Assembly: GCF_000376785.1 (NCBI RefSeq)
Contig: NZ_AQXX01000137.1
Location: 1 to 64,000 of the forward strand
DNA: 64,000 bases
From: Hahella ganghwensis DSM 17046
GTDB lineage: Bacteria > Pseudomonadota > Gammaproteobacteria > Pseudomonadales > Oleiphilaceae
Reading direction: 5' to 3'
Part shown: positions 9,250 through 19,127 of the stretch, one piece after another
Layout: each line of letters starts with the position of its first letter
How positions within the stretch are numbered: position 1 is the first letter of the stretch
The notes under the pieces: model-generated
The model's input: the letters and a program-made list of their open reading frames with translations, nothing else
Told to the model about the DNA's origin: nothing
Database searches by the model: none
Program-made: the position numbers and the translations under genes

Positions 9250-11526
9250 TCACGAGGACTGATCTTCCAAAGTGCGCTCCTGTACAAACTTGAAAACAAG
9301 CTTGTCTTCTGACACAGACACCAGAACGGATCCACCCTCATCTGACAATTCACCGAACAGGATATGCTCTGCCAGTGGCTTCTTGATGTGTTCCTGAATC
9401 AGACGAGCCATGGGACGTGCACCCATTTTCTCGTCATATCCATGAACAGCCAGCCAGGCTTTGGCCTCGGTATCCAAATCCAGCAATACACGCTTCTCAT
9501 CAAGCTGCGCCTGCAACTCGGTGAGGAACTTGTCTACGACATGCGTGATGGTTGTGGTTGTCAGTGGTTTGAACTGAATAATGGCATCCAGACGGTTTCT
9601 AAACTCAGGTGAAAATGTCTTGGTAATAATTTCCATACCATCAGTCGTGTGATCCTGGTAATTAAAACCAATGGACCGGCGACTCATTTCCTCAGCACCA
9701 GCATTGGTTGTCATGACCAGAATGACGTGTCGGAAATCCGCCTTACGGCCATTATTATCCGTCAGGGTCCCATGATCCATCACCTGCAGCAACAGGTTAA
9801 AGACTTCAGGATGTGCCTTCTCGATCTCATCCAGCAATAACACACAGTGCGGATTCTTATTCACTGCCTCGGTCAGTAACCCGCCCTGATCAAAGCCGAC
9901 ATATCCAGGAGGAGCTCCGATCAGTCTGGATACAGTGTGACGCTCCATATACTCAGACATATCGAAACGAACCAGCTCCACACCGAGAATCTTGGCCAAC
10001 TGACGGGTCACTTCCGTCTTACCGACCCCTGTAGGCCCAGCGAACAGGAAGGAGCCTTCGGGCTTACCTTCGGTCTTCAGACCTGCACGGGACAGTTTGA
10101 TCGCCGTAGACAGCGCCTCGATAGCAGGATCCTGCCCAAATACCACCATTTTGAGATCCCGCTGCAGATTACGGATTTTATCCTTATCTGTAGCAGAAAC
10201 AGTTTTCGGCGGAATTCTGGCAATACTGGCCACGACCGACTCGATAATATAAGTATCGATTATCTTGGCCCTATCTTCCTCGGCTTTAAGGCGCTGACTA
10301 GCTCCAGCTTCATCAATGACATCAATGGCCTTGTCCGGCATGTGACGATCATTGATATAGCGATCTGCCAGCTCAGCCGCAGAACGCAGGGCATCATCGG
10401 TATATTCTACCTCATGGTGCTTCTCAAACTGACGCTTCAGACCTTTCAGGATTTGATAAGTATCCTGCACATTAGGTTCAACCACATCAATTTTCTGGAA
10501 CCTGCGTGCCAAAGCACTGTCTTTCTCAAAAATGCCGCGAAACTCCGTAAAGGTTGTGGAACCGATACAGCGAATTTCACCAGAACTCAGCAAGGGCTTC
10601 AGCAGGTTGGAAGCATCCATGACACCACCGGAAGCAGAACCTGCTCCAATAATCGTATGAATCTCATCAATAAACAGAATGGATTTATGCTGCCGCTTCA
10701 GCTCTTTCAATAATGCCTTGAAGCGCTTTTCGAAATCCCCCCGATATTTTGTACCTGCAAGCAATGCCCCCAAATCCAGGGAATACACCACAGCGTCTTT
10801 GATCACATCAGGAACATTGCCTTCCACAATCTGTTTTGCCAAACCTTCAGCAATGGCCGTTTTACCGACGCCTGCTTCACCCACCAGCAAAGGATTGTTT
10901 TTCCTGCGCCGGGAGAGGATCTGCATTACCCTTTCAATTTCTTTCTCACGGCCAATCAAAGGGTCAATACGCCCTTGCCTGGCCTGCTCATTCAAATTGG
11001 TCGCATACGACTCCAGAGGCTTTGAACCGCCGGACTCTTCCATAGCTTCATCCTGATGCTCATGTTCTTCGTCCTGCTCATTATCACCGGCGACCTTGGA
11101 GATGCCGTGACTGATGTAGTTCACCACATCAATACGAGCCACGTTCTGTTTCTTCAGCATATACACAGCCTGACTTTCCTGTTCGCTGAAGATTGCCACC
11201 AGCACATTGGCGCCGGTAACTTCTTTTTTGCCGGAAGACTGCACATGAAACACTGCTCTTTGCAGCACCCGCTGGAATCCCAAGGTAGGCTGGGTTTCGC
11301 GATCAGGGTCATTGGTGGGGATCAATGGCGTAGTTGAGTCGACAAATTCCGAGAGTTCCTCACGAAGCTGAGACAATTCCGCACCACAGGCACCCAGCAC
11401 TTTAATGGCTGACTCATTGTCCAAAAGCGCTAACAGCAGATGCTCCACGGTCATAAATTCGTGGCACTTCTCCCGAGCGTTTTTGAATGCCGCATTTAAG
11501 GTCAATTCGAGGTCTTTACTAAGCAT
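9250..11526 (-). CDS. clpA: ATP-dependent Clp protease ATP-binding subunit ClpA
   Basis: An AAA+ unfoldase that feeds substrates into ClpP and receives N-degron and SsrA-tagged proteins. The 758 residues match E. coli ClpA. The N-domain begins MLSKDLELTLNAAFKNARE. The first ATPase domain has Walker A GEAGVGKTAIAEGLA (about residue 215) and Walker B ILFIDEIHT. The second has GPTGVGKTEVTRQLA (about 490) and LLLDEIEKAHP. The ClpP-docking loop carries IGF (RRSIGFNY, about 615), where E. coli has IGL. It lies 20 bases downstream of clpS on the same strand. A short polar linker of Glu/Asp/Gln/His follows the N-domain. clpP is not in the window. Confidence 0.97.
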   Translation of the reverse strand: MLSKDLELTLNAAFKNAREKCHEFMTVEHLLLALLDNESAIKVLGACGAELSQLREELSEFVDSTTPLIPTNDPDRETQPTLGFQRVLQRAVFHVQSSGKKEVTGANVLVAIFSEQESQAVYMLKKQNVARIDVVNYISHGISKVAGDNEQDEEHEHQDEAMEESGGSKPLESYATNLNEQARQGRIDPLIGREKEIERVMQILSRRRKNNPLLVGEAGVGKTAIAEGLAKQIVEGNVPDVIKDAVVYSLDLGALLAGTKYRGDFEKRFKALLKELKRQHKSILFIDEIHTIIGAGSASGGVMDASNLLKPLLSSGEIRCIGSTTFTEFRGIFEKDSALARRFQKIDVVEPNVQDTYQILKGLKRQFEKHHEVEYTDDALRSAAELADRYINDRHMPDKAIDVIDEAGASQRLKAEEDRAKIIDTYIIESVVASIARIPPKTVSATDKDKIRNLQRDLKMVVFGQDPAIEALSTAIKLSRAGLKTEGKPEGSFLFAGPTGVGKTEVTRQLAKILGVELVRFDMSEYMERHTVSRLIGAPPGYVGFDQGGLLTEAVNKNPHCVLLLDEIEKAHPEVFNLLLQVMDHGTLTDNNGRKADFRHVILVMTTNAGAEEMSRRSIGFNYQDHTTDGMEIITKTFSPEFRNRLDAIIQFKPLTTTTITHVVDKFLTELQAQLDEKRVLLDLDTEAKAWLAVHGYDEKMGARPMARLIQEHIKKPLAEHILFGELSDEGGSVLVSVSEDKLVFKFVQERTLEDQSS

Positions 11527-11546
11527 CTCTGCACCTCAGCTCCGAG

Positions 11547-11924
11547 CTAATCCGCTCTTTCAATTTCACATAACAGCGGATGTTCACATTCTGAGGAATA
11601 CTGATTGACCTGAGCCGCCTTTGACTCGGCAATGTCCCTCGTGAACACGCCACATACGGCCCTTCCCTGGGTATGCACAGTCAACATGATCTGAGTCGCT
11701 TTCGGCTCAGGCATGTTGAAAAACGTCATCAAAACCTCCACCACAAAATCCATGGGTGTGAAGTCATCATTCAACATGATGACGCTGTATAGAGAAGGAC
11801 GCTTAAGTGCTGGTTTTTCCGGCGCAACCGCCAGATTTCCATGGCGATCCCGATCCGGATCATTCTGCCCTTCGTCATCCTGTCCCTGATTTAATATTAG
11901 TAGACTATCTTCAAGTTTACCCAT
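11547..11924 (-). CDS. clpS: ClpAP adaptor protein ClpS
   Basis: A 125-residue adaptor that delivers N-degron substrates to ClpA. The core [24 protein letters not shown] (residues about 46-69) holds the Asn-Asp-Asp residues that grip the substrate alpha-amino group, and the end [11 protein letters not shown] matches the family. The N-terminal extension before the core is about 42 residues and rich in Asp and Gln, longer than the roughly 25 of E. coli; this segment is the part that enters the ClpA pore. A later start is possible but no better ATG is visible. Confidence 0.95.
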   Translation of the reverse strand: MGKLEDSLLILNQGQDDEGQNDPDRDRHGNLAVAPEKPALKRPSLYSVIMLNDDFTPMDFVVEVLMTFFNMPEPKATQIMLTVHTQGRAVCGVFTRDIAESKAAQVNQYSSECEHPLLCEIERAD

Positions 11925-11998
11925 AGGTGAAATGAATAATTTGGTTAAATCTTCTTGAGATTTGTTTGACTGACGTAAACCTCAAATATACGGCTGAC

Positions 11999-12027
11999 AC
12001 TATACAATTTTCAGACCAGCGCGACAG
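11999..12027 (-). promoter_or_regulatory. Candidate promoter for clpS-clpA
   Basis: Read on the minus strand, TATAGT (11999-12004) differs from the -10 consensus by one base, and CTGTCG (12022-12027) is a weak -35 box at 17-base spacing. It lies about 75 bases before the clpS start, within the 392-base divergent region between clpS and cspD. Confidence 0.35.
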
Positions 12028-12161
12028 AATTTAATTCACTTTGCCAACAATTTCTCACCGCGTCGAGTACTCGCCTCTCAGAATATGAATGTGGAGACTC
12101 TATCCCCTTTCTTCAAGCATTCCAGACGGATTTATTCGATTACTTTCAATGTAATTCGCTT

Positions 12162-12167
12162 TATAAT
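12162..12167 (+). promoter_or_regulatory. -10 element of the probable cspD promoter
   Basis: A perfect TATAAT on the plus strand. ATTACT at 12139-12144 is a 3-of-6 match to -35 at 17-base spacing. Transcription would start near 12174, giving a leader of about 140 bases that opens with the hairpin at 12177-12229. Confidence 0.5.
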
Positions 12168-12176
12168 ACTATCGCT

Positions 12177-12229
12177 ATGGGAAGCAAACTAGGTCAATCT
12201 CCTAAGGTAGTGGTACTTCTGCTTCCCAT
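12177..12229 (+). promoter_or_regulatory. Hairpin at the predicted 5' end of the cspD transcript
   Basis: ATGGGAAGCA (12177-12186) and TGCTTCCCAT (12220-12229) are perfectly complementary 10-base arms around a 33-base loop. The stem would begin about three bases from the predicted transcription start. Cold-shock family genes often have long structured leaders that set mRNA stability or translation, so a role in cspD control is plausible. That role is inferred. Confidence 0.5.
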
Positions 12230-12316
12230 TTGAAGTTGCCAGGGAGTAATGGCCGCGGAAACAACTAACAAAAAAAATAGGGCACAAGCCCATTCTTTGA
12301 GACAAGGGAGTCGATC

Positions 12317-12652
12317 ATGCCTCAAGGTAAAGTAAAGTGGTTTAACAATGCCAAGGGCTACGGCTTTATTATCGCTGATGAAGGAAATGGAGATCTGTGT
12401 AAAGAAGACCTTTTCGTGCACTTCTCCTCCATCCAAATGGAAGGTTATAAAACTTTAAAAGCGGGACAAGCTGTAGCATTCGAAGCACAACCAAGTGGAA
12501 AGGGATTCCACGCTGTCAATATCACGCCGCTGGATTCACCTCAGCGAAGTGAGATGACAACTGCCGAAGACAAATCATCGCAACGATCCGAGGAAGACAG
12601 TACAGCCGAGTCGTCTTCCGAAAAACCTCAGTCAATTGCTGCAAGCGCCTAG
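12317..12652 (+). CDS. cspD: Cold-shock-domain protein, CspD type
   Basis: A single-stranded nucleic-acid-binding protein. The cold-shock domain fills residues 1 to about 75: [18 protein letters not shown] holds RNP1, and LFVHFSSIQ holds RNP2. Between them is a short insertion ([10 protein letters not shown]), so the domain is a few residues longer than usual. The last 35 residues are Ser/Glu-rich and probably disordered; E. coli CspD has only 74 residues in total. The position divergent from clpS is the usual place for cspD, which in E. coli inhibits replication in stationary phase. AAGGGAG precedes the ATG at a good distance. Confidence 0.92.
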   Translation: MPQGKVKWFNNAKGYGFIIADEGNGDLCKEDLFVHFSSIQMEGYKTLKAGQAVAFEAQPSGKGFHAVNITPLDSPQRSEMTTAEDKSSQRSEEDSTAESSSEKPQSIAASA

Positions 12653-12716
12653 TCTTTAAACTCACGTTTTAAGCTAAACGCTCGCTATTGACCATCCGCT
12701 GTGCCTCCATTCTCGT

Positions 12717-12803
12717 GGGGGCAGAGCTTAGGCCGTGCCTAAAAACAGGCTTCTGGGCCATCTACAACCCAAAACGGTGCATACGGTTTGGTGCACTGCC
12801 CCC
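12717..12803. other. Structured element between cspD and icd
   Basis: GGGGGCAG (12717-12724) pairs perfectly with CTGCCCCC (12796-12803). Inside are TTAGGC-cgt-GCCTAA (12728-12742), TGGG/CCCA and CCAAA/TTTGG, so the 87 bases can fold as a multi-branched structure with a strong closing stem. It lies between the 3' ends of two convergent genes. There is no U-run directly after either end, so it is not an ordinary intrinsic terminator. It could be a small RNA, a repeat, or a mobile palindrome. Confidence 0.5.
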
Positions 12804-12860
12804 TTATGCTCCCTGTTATCCTATTTCCCCCATTTTCTATACATTTACCACCTGCAGCCG

Positions 12861-14120
12861 TCACCTCATGTGCTTAATCACCGCATCACCAAATTGAGAA
12901 GTGCTCAATAATGTGGCATCCGGCATCAACCGTTCAAAATCGTAAGTCACGGTCTTAGCTTCTATCGCGCCGGCCATTCCCTGAAGAATCAGGTCAGCGG
13001 CTTCAATCCAGCCAATATGACGCAACAGCATTTCCGCAGACAGGATCAGTGAACCGGGATTGACCTTATTTTGTCCGGCATATTTTGGTGCAGTGCCATG
13101 AGTTGCCTCGAATAATGCGACACTCCCACCAATATTGGCCCCGGGCGCAATCCCAATGCCTCCGACTTCTGCTGCAAGTGCGTCAGAAATGTAATCCCCG
13201 TTCAGATTCAGTGTCGCAATCACACTGTAATCTTCCGGACGCATGAGAATCTGCTGAAGAAATGCATCAGCAATAACATCCTTTATGACAATATCTGTAC
13301 CTGTTCGGGGATTCTGAAAATGATGCCAGGGACCACCGTCGAGCGGCTCCGCGGCGAATCGCTCTCTGGCCAGCTCATACCCCCATTCCTTAAAGGCGCC
13401 TTCGGTGTACTTCATAATGTTGCCTTTATGTACCAAGGTCACTGAAGGACAATCATTTTCAATGGCATACTGAATCGCCTTTCTCACCAATCGCTTGGTC
13501 CCCTCCTCTGACACCGGCTTAATGCCAATGCCACAGTTATCAGGAAACCGGATTTTTGTAACCCCCATTTCCTCTCTGAGAAAATTGATTATCTTACGGG
13601 CGTCGTCACTGTTGGCCTGCCACTCAATACCCGCATAGATATCTTCTGAGTTCTCCCTGAAGATCACCATATCTGTTTTTTCCGGAGCAACGACTGGGCT
13701 CGGCACACCTTCGAACCAGCGCACTGGCCTCATACAGACATATAGGTCCAGCTCTTGCCGCAATGCCACATTCAATGAGCGAATCCCGCCTCCGACCGGC
13801 GTAGTCAAGGGGCCCTTTATGCCAACAGAAAACTCACGCAACGCTTCCATGGTTTCTTCTGGCAGCCATTCATCCGCACCATAGACCTGAGTGGCTTTTT
13901 CACCACAATAAATTTCCATCCATGCGATAGCCCTGCGCACTCCATAGGCTTTTTCGACAGCAGCATTGACCACTTTCAACATCGGCGGCGTAATATCGAC
14001 ACCGATACCATCCCCTTCGATATAGGGCACAATTGGGTGGTTAGGAACGTTTAGGGTCAGGTCAGCGTTGACGGTAATTTTGTCACCATCATCCGGCACT
14101 CGGATCTTTTGGTATCCCAT
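12861..14120 (-). CDS. icd: NADP-dependent isocitrate dehydrogenase
   Basis: Oxidatively decarboxylates isocitrate to 2-oxoglutarate in the citric acid cycle. I place the start at 14120, giving 419 residues beginning [18 protein letters not shown], because AGGAG lies eight bases before it and homologues begin there; the frame is open to 14171. The substrate and regulatory phosphorylation segment [13 protein letters not shown] (Ser near residue 110), the metal-binding [13 protein letters not shown] and the NADP motif [12 protein letters not shown] are present. A phosphorylatable serine implies control by AceK, which is not in the window. The gene is convergent with cspD. Confidence 0.97.
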   Translation of the reverse strand: MGYQKIRVPDDGDKITVNADLTLNVPNHPIVPYIEGDGIGVDITPPMLKVVNAAVEKAYGVRRAIAWMEIYCGEKATQVYGADEWLPEETMEALREFSVGIKGPLTTPVGGGIRSLNVALRQELDLYVCMRPVRWFEGVPSPVVAPEKTDMVIFRENSEDIYAGIEWQANSDDARKIINFLREEMGVTKIRFPDNCGIGIKPVSEEGTKRLVRKAIQYAIENDCPSVTLVHKGNIMKYTEGAFKEWGYELARERFAAEPLDGGPWHHFQNPRTGTDIVIKDVIADAFLQQILMRPEDYSVIATLNLNGDYISDALAAEVGGIGIAPGANIGGSVALFEATHGTAPKYAGQNKVNPGSLILSAEMLLRHIGWIEAADLILQGMAGAIEAKTVTYDFERLMPDATLLSTSQFGDAVIKHMR

Positions 14121-14403
14121 GAGATTGACTCCTGCGGCATCATTCAACTCGCCTGCCCTGATAACAGGCACTGAAAATTATTTATTGTTTTATCGGAGAT
14201 CTTTTTTGGCGCACGAAGACACACTTTTCCATGCATCCTGAATTTCGAGTATAGCAGCTGCACTATTATGAGGCCGTTCGCATCATTCTCATTTCGGGTT
14301 AAAGCAACTATTCGCAGCAACGATCCAAGAACAAAATGGACGCCCAGTGACAGGAATGAGAAAATTTCATTTCTGTTACCGGAACTTATAGAAGGTCTTC
14401 TTA

Positions 14404-15033
14404 GTGGCTAAGCTTGTTGCATTCAACAAACCCATGAACGTGCTCTCCCAGTTTACTGACACTCAGGGACGCAAAACACTCAAGGATTATATCCACGAAA
14501 CCGGGCTTTATCCCGCCGGGCGACTTGACTACGATTCAGAGGGGCTACTGGTGCTGACCGACGACGGAGCATTGCAGGCGAAAATATCCCACCCACGCCA
14601 TAAACAACCCAAAACCTACTGGGTTCAGGTAGAAGGGTGCATTTCCCAGGACGCCTTATCTCGCCTTGAAAAAGGCATTTTGCTAAACGACGGTCCGACA
14701 AAACCTGCTAACGCCACCATCATCGAACCACCCGAAATCTGGGAAAGAGATCCGCCGGTAAGACAAAGACGCAACATTCCAACCAGTTGGATTGCACTAA
14801 CCATCATGGAAGGTCGAAACCGTCAGGTTCGCCGTATGACCGCCGCTGTCGGATTCCCGACTTTGCGGTTAATCCGTTACAGTATCGGCCCCTGGAGTAT
14901 TGATAACTTGCCCTCCGGGGAATACAGGTATGAAACGATCCACATGCCAACCCCGACGCGGCGCAAATCTGGAGTGCAACAGCGCAAAAACGTTAAAAAA
15001 ATGGCAGACTTCCGTCAAAGGAAAAAACGCTAA
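14404..15033 (+). CDS. rluE: 23S rRNA pseudouridine synthase, RluE type
   Basis: Converts a uridine of 23S rRNA (U2457 in E. coli) to pseudouridine. The protein has 209 residues without an S4 domain, as in RluE. The catalytic aspartate lies in [15 protein letters not shown] (about residue 40), and the second family block is [22 protein letters not shown] (about 137-158). Translation starts at GTG with GAAGG upstream. The C-terminal 25 residues are very Arg/Lys-rich and may bind RNA. It is followed after 11 bases by the Nudix gene. Confidence 0.9.
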   Translation: MAKLVAFNKPMNVLSQFTDTQGRKTLKDYIHETGLYPAGRLDYDSEGLLVLTDDGALQAKISHPRHKQPKTYWVQVEGCISQDALSRLEKGILLNDGPTKPANATIIEPPEIWERDPPVRQRRNIPTSWIALTIMEGRNRQVRRMTAAVGFPTLRLIRYSIGPWSIDNLPSGEYRYETIHMPTPTRRKSGVQQRKNVKKMADFRQRKKR

Positions 15034-15044
15034 AGGAGTTCCTC

Positions 15045-15512
15045 ATGTCAGTCTGGTGCCCCAGGGCCACTGTCGCAATTATCATCCCGGAAAGCAGCCG
15101 TATTTCTTCCAATGGCAGACTACTTTTTGTTGAAGAGTTCATTCAGGAGAAGAGGGTGATCAATCAACCGGCCGGCCATATTGAGAAAAACGAATCGATT
15201 CTTGAAGCCGTACACCGGGAAACACTTGAGGAGACAGGATGGACAGTGGAGCTGACAGGATTCACCGGCATCTATACCCTGCGCATCCCCAATCAGGATC
15301 TTACCTATCATCGCTATTGTTTTGTCGGCAACCCGGTCGATAAAACATCGAAGACGCTGGATTCAGACATTCTTGCCACCCACTGGCTGTCTCCAGAAGC
15401 GATGACTTCCGGTCAATTTGCCTTGCGCAGTCCGCTGGTCAGAAAGTGTGTTGAAGATTATCTTGCAGGTAAGATTTACCCCCTGGACTTAATCTACGAG
15501 TCACATAAGTGA
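15045..15512 (+). CDS. nudJ: Nudix hydrolase (NudJ-like)
   Basis: A 155-residue pyrophosphohydrolase. The Nudix box is complete: GHIEKNESILEAVHRETLEE followed by TGW (about residues 46-68), with the Arg-Glu and Glu-Glu that coordinate magnesium. E. coli NudJ releases phosphate from nucleoside di- and triphosphates and from HMP-PP. The gene lies just before mnmA as in Enterobacteria and Pseudomonas, which favours NudJ over other Nudix subfamilies. AAAGGAG precedes the start. Confidence 0.88.
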   Translation: MSVWCPRATVAIIIPESSRISSNGRLLFVEEFIQEKRVINQPAGHIEKNESILEAVHRETLEETGWTVELTGFTGIYTLRIPNQDLTYHRYCFVGNPVDKTSKTLDSDILATHWLSPEAMTSGQFALRSPLVRKCVEDYLAGKIYPLDLIYESHK

Positions 15513-15563
15513 GAATGAGACGGCTTCAACCTATAAAAACCTGCAATCTGCTCCCTTTGCCGG

Positions 15564-15569
15564 TATAAT
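15564..15569 (+). promoter_or_regulatory. -10 element before mnmA
   Basis: A perfect TATAAT with CTGCAA (15541-15546, 3 of 6) at 17-base spacing. Transcription would begin near 15576, so the mnmA leader would be about 100 bases and contain the tandem repeat at 15591-15624. Confidence 0.45.
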
Positions 15570-15590
15570 ACCGCGCCCTTTTATATGGTA

Positions 15591-15624
15591 TTTTCAGTGT
15601 CCGGGTGTTTTCAGTGTCCGGGCA
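15591..15624 (+). repeat. Two tandem copies of a 17-base unit in the mnmA leader
   Basis: TTTTCAGTGTCCGGG occurs at 15591-15605 and again at 15608-15622; the two copies are identical over 15 bases, with a 17-base period. The perfect palindrome GGCATATGCC (15621-15630) follows directly. The unit may be a paired protein-binding site or a simple tandem duplication. Confidence 0.8.
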
Positions 15625-15677
15625 TATGCCGGTGCCAAGACAGTTGCCGGCGCGGGATTTGATACGGTTATTTTAAT

Positions 15678-16850
15678 ATGACGCCAATACGCAAACAGAA
15701 AGTGATCGTCGGGCTCTCCGGAGGCGTGGACTCTTCAGTGTCCGCTTACATCCTAAAATCCCTTGGATATGAGGTCGAGGGCCTCTTCATGAAAAACTGG
15801 GACGAAGATGACGGCACAGAGTATTGCACAGCCCTGGCAGACCTGGAAGATGCGAAAAAAGTCGCCGACAGGCTCGGTATCAAGCTTCATACCGCCAGCT
15901 TTTCAGCCGAATATTGGGATCGTGTATTTGAGCACTTTCTGGACGAATACCGTGCCGGAAGAACCCCCAATCCGGATATTCTCTGCAACAAAGAGATCAA
16001 ATTCAAAGCCTTTCTGGAATATGCGCAACACCTGGGCGGAGATTTTATTGCCACCGGACATTATGCCCAACGCGGAAAATTCGGAAATGATATAGCTCTG
16101 ATGAAAGGAGCCGACCCCAGCAAAGAACAAAGTTACTTTCTGCATGCTGTACCAGGCGATGCAGTCGCCAAAACACTGTTCCCGGTCGGTGGATTACTTA
16201 AAAAAGAGATTCGTCGCATTGCTACAGTGCAGGGATTTGTGACCGCAGACAAAAAAGACAGTACCGGCATCTGCTTTATCGGTGAGCGCAAGTTTTCTGA
16301 CTTCCTTAAGACCTACATACCCGCTCAGCCTGGCCGTATCCTGACTGATCAGGGTGACGAAATTGGTCAACATCAGGGGTTAATGTACCACACCATTGGC
16401 CAGCGTCAGGGCTTGGGAATCGGCGGGCTCAAAGATTATGATGACGCGCCATGGTATGTCATCGATAAAGACCTGGAGAGCAATATTCTCTATGTCGCTC
16501 AAGGCAGCGACCATCCACACCTATTCCAACAAACACTGACGGCCAGCAAGCTTGAGTGGATCAACGGCGCTCCACAATACGGCGCCTCCCCGGGTCAATT
16601 CCGCTGTTTTGCCAAGACACGCTACCGTCAACCTGACCAGGCGTGCACCGTGCATTACCGTAAAGAGAAGGTGGAAGTTGTATTCGATCAGCCCCAGCGG
16701 GCAATCACTCCCGGGCAGTCCGTCGTATTCTATGACGGCTTGAGATGTCTTGGCGGTGGTGTAATAGAGACCCGGGCATCCCAGTTTAATTCAGGGTCAA
16801 CAAATAACTCAGGCCCATCGGCCGCTCAATCCGGTGTTAATGGAGGATAG
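15678..16850 (+). CDS. mnmA: tRNA-specific 2-thiouridylase MnmA
   Basis: Inserts sulfur at C2 of the wobble uridine 34 of tRNA-Lys, -Glu and -Gln, using persulfide passed along the Tus relay. The PP-loop [10 protein letters not shown] starts near residue 14. The two catalytic cysteines lie in [12 protein letters not shown] (about residue 103) and [10 protein letters not shown] (about 199). The body matches the usual 360-370 residues, while the last 25 or so are Ser/Asn/Gly-rich and extra. hflD starts two bases after the stop, so the two are coupled. A tusA homologue lies at 47.3 kb in this window. Confidence 0.97.
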   Translation: MTPIRKQKVIVGLSGGVDSSVSAYILKSLGYEVEGLFMKNWDEDDGTEYCTALADLEDAKKVADRLGIKLHTASFSAEYWDRVFEHFLDEYRAGRTPNPDILCNKEIKFKAFLEYAQHLGGDFIATGHYAQRGKFGNDIALMKGADPSKEQSYFLHAVPGDAVAKTLFPVGGLLKKEIRRIATVQGFVTADKKDSTGICFIGERKFSDFLKTYIPAQPGRILTDQGDEIGQHQGLMYHTIGQRQGLGIGGLKDYDDAPWYVIDKDLESNILYVAQGSDHPHLFQQTLTASKLEWINGAPQYGASPGQFRCFAKTRYRQPDQACTVHYRKEKVEVVFDQPQRAITPGQSVVFYDGLRCLGGGVIETRASQFNSGSTNNSGPSAAQSGVNGG

Positions 16851-16852
16851 TC

Positions 16853-17470
16853 TTGTCAGGTAGCACTGAAGATCAAGTAATCGCACTAGCAGGTGTCTTT
16901 CAGGCTGCATTCCTGGTTGATGAGCTGGCAAAGAAAGGGACCCTTGGGGAAGACGCTTTTGCCACCAGCCTGAACAGTCTGTTAAAAATCGACGCCAGCA
17001 ACACCGTCGACGTATTCGGTGATCGCTACGGTATCCAGCCGGGGCTGAGAGAACTTATCGCCGTCTTGGAAAAACAACAGAACCGTAGCAAAACCGAAAT
17101 GGTGCGCTATGCTCTGACTCTGCTTTATCTGGAAGGCAAGCTGAGAAAACGTGGCGACCTGCTGGAGGTCATGGCAAAGAGAATCCAGCAGATACAGACC
17201 CAGACTAATCACTTTGAAGTGACACACCCCAACATCGTCGGCGCGTTCGCTTCTTTGTACAAAGACACCGTCAGCACTTTCCCACAAAGAATTCAGGTCA
17301 CCGGCGATCCAAAATACCTCAGGGTCGATGAAAATGCCGACAAAATTCGCGCGATACTATTGGCCGGCATTCGCGCGGCAGTGTTGTGGCGACAGGTCGG
17401 CGGACGACGCTGGAAACTGCTGTTCATGCGCAAACAGATTCTTCAGGTGGCTCGACGTCTGGCCGGTTAG
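16853..17470 (+). CDS. hflD: High frequency lysogenization protein HflD homologue
   Basis: A 205-residue helical protein of the HflD (YcfC) family, found between mnmA and purB in most gammaproteobacteria. The family start DQVIALAGVFQAAFLVDELA and the end RRWKLLFMRKQILQVARRLAG are present. In E. coli it is a peripheral inner-membrane protein that binds phage lambda CII; its normal host role is unknown. Translation starts with TTG, preceded by GGAGGAT. Confidence 0.93.
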   Translation: MSGSTEDQVIALAGVFQAAFLVDELAKKGTLGEDAFATSLNSLLKIDASNTVDVFGDRYGIQPGLRELIAVLEKQQNRSKTEMVRYALTLLYLEGKLRKRGDLLEVMAKRIQQIQTQTNHFEVTHPNIVGAFASLYKDTVSTFPQRIQVTGDPKYLRVDENADKIRAILLAGIRAAVLWRQVGGRRWKLLFMRKQILQVARRLAG

Positions 17471-17511
17471 ACGTCGTACGCGCCCTGATATAATAAACTA
17501 TTTACTGATAA

Positions 17512-18921
<1,410 letters not shown>

Positions 18922-18947
18922 GTTCGGCGCCTAACCGGCCCTTTAGC

Positions 18948-19083
18948 AAGCTGTTGAAAACGTTGATGAGGCGGCCGATGCATGGCAAAAACGACCGAAA
19001 ACGCGGAGTTTACAAAGGCGTAAATGAGCATTGGAGGTCGTTTTGAACGCTGCGGCGGCAACGCAGTTAGTTTTCCAGGGCTT
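18948..19083. repeat. Palindromic intergenic repeat (MITE- or REP-like) between purB and roxA
   Basis: The end segments 18948-18962 and 19069-19083 form imperfect inverted repeats (11 of 15). Nested inside are AAAACGACC (18988-18996) with its exact complement at 19036-19044, a TTTAC/GTAAA stem (19009-19024) and a CTGCG/CGCAG stem (19050-19066). The whole 136 bases fills almost all of the gap between the two genes and has no coding potential. I recall similar palindromic units in intergenic regions of other gammaproteobacteria, but I cannot check copy number here. Confidence 0.6.
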
Positions 19084-19127
19084 GCCAGTATGGGTCGATA
19101 ACTCCCCCCACTTTGTCAGGATCTCTT

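Noticed and set aside
9937-10713. Long plus-strand open frame opposite clpA (258 codons)
   Set aside because: Shadow of the ClpA reading frame on the other strand; its translation has no family features and no ribosome site.
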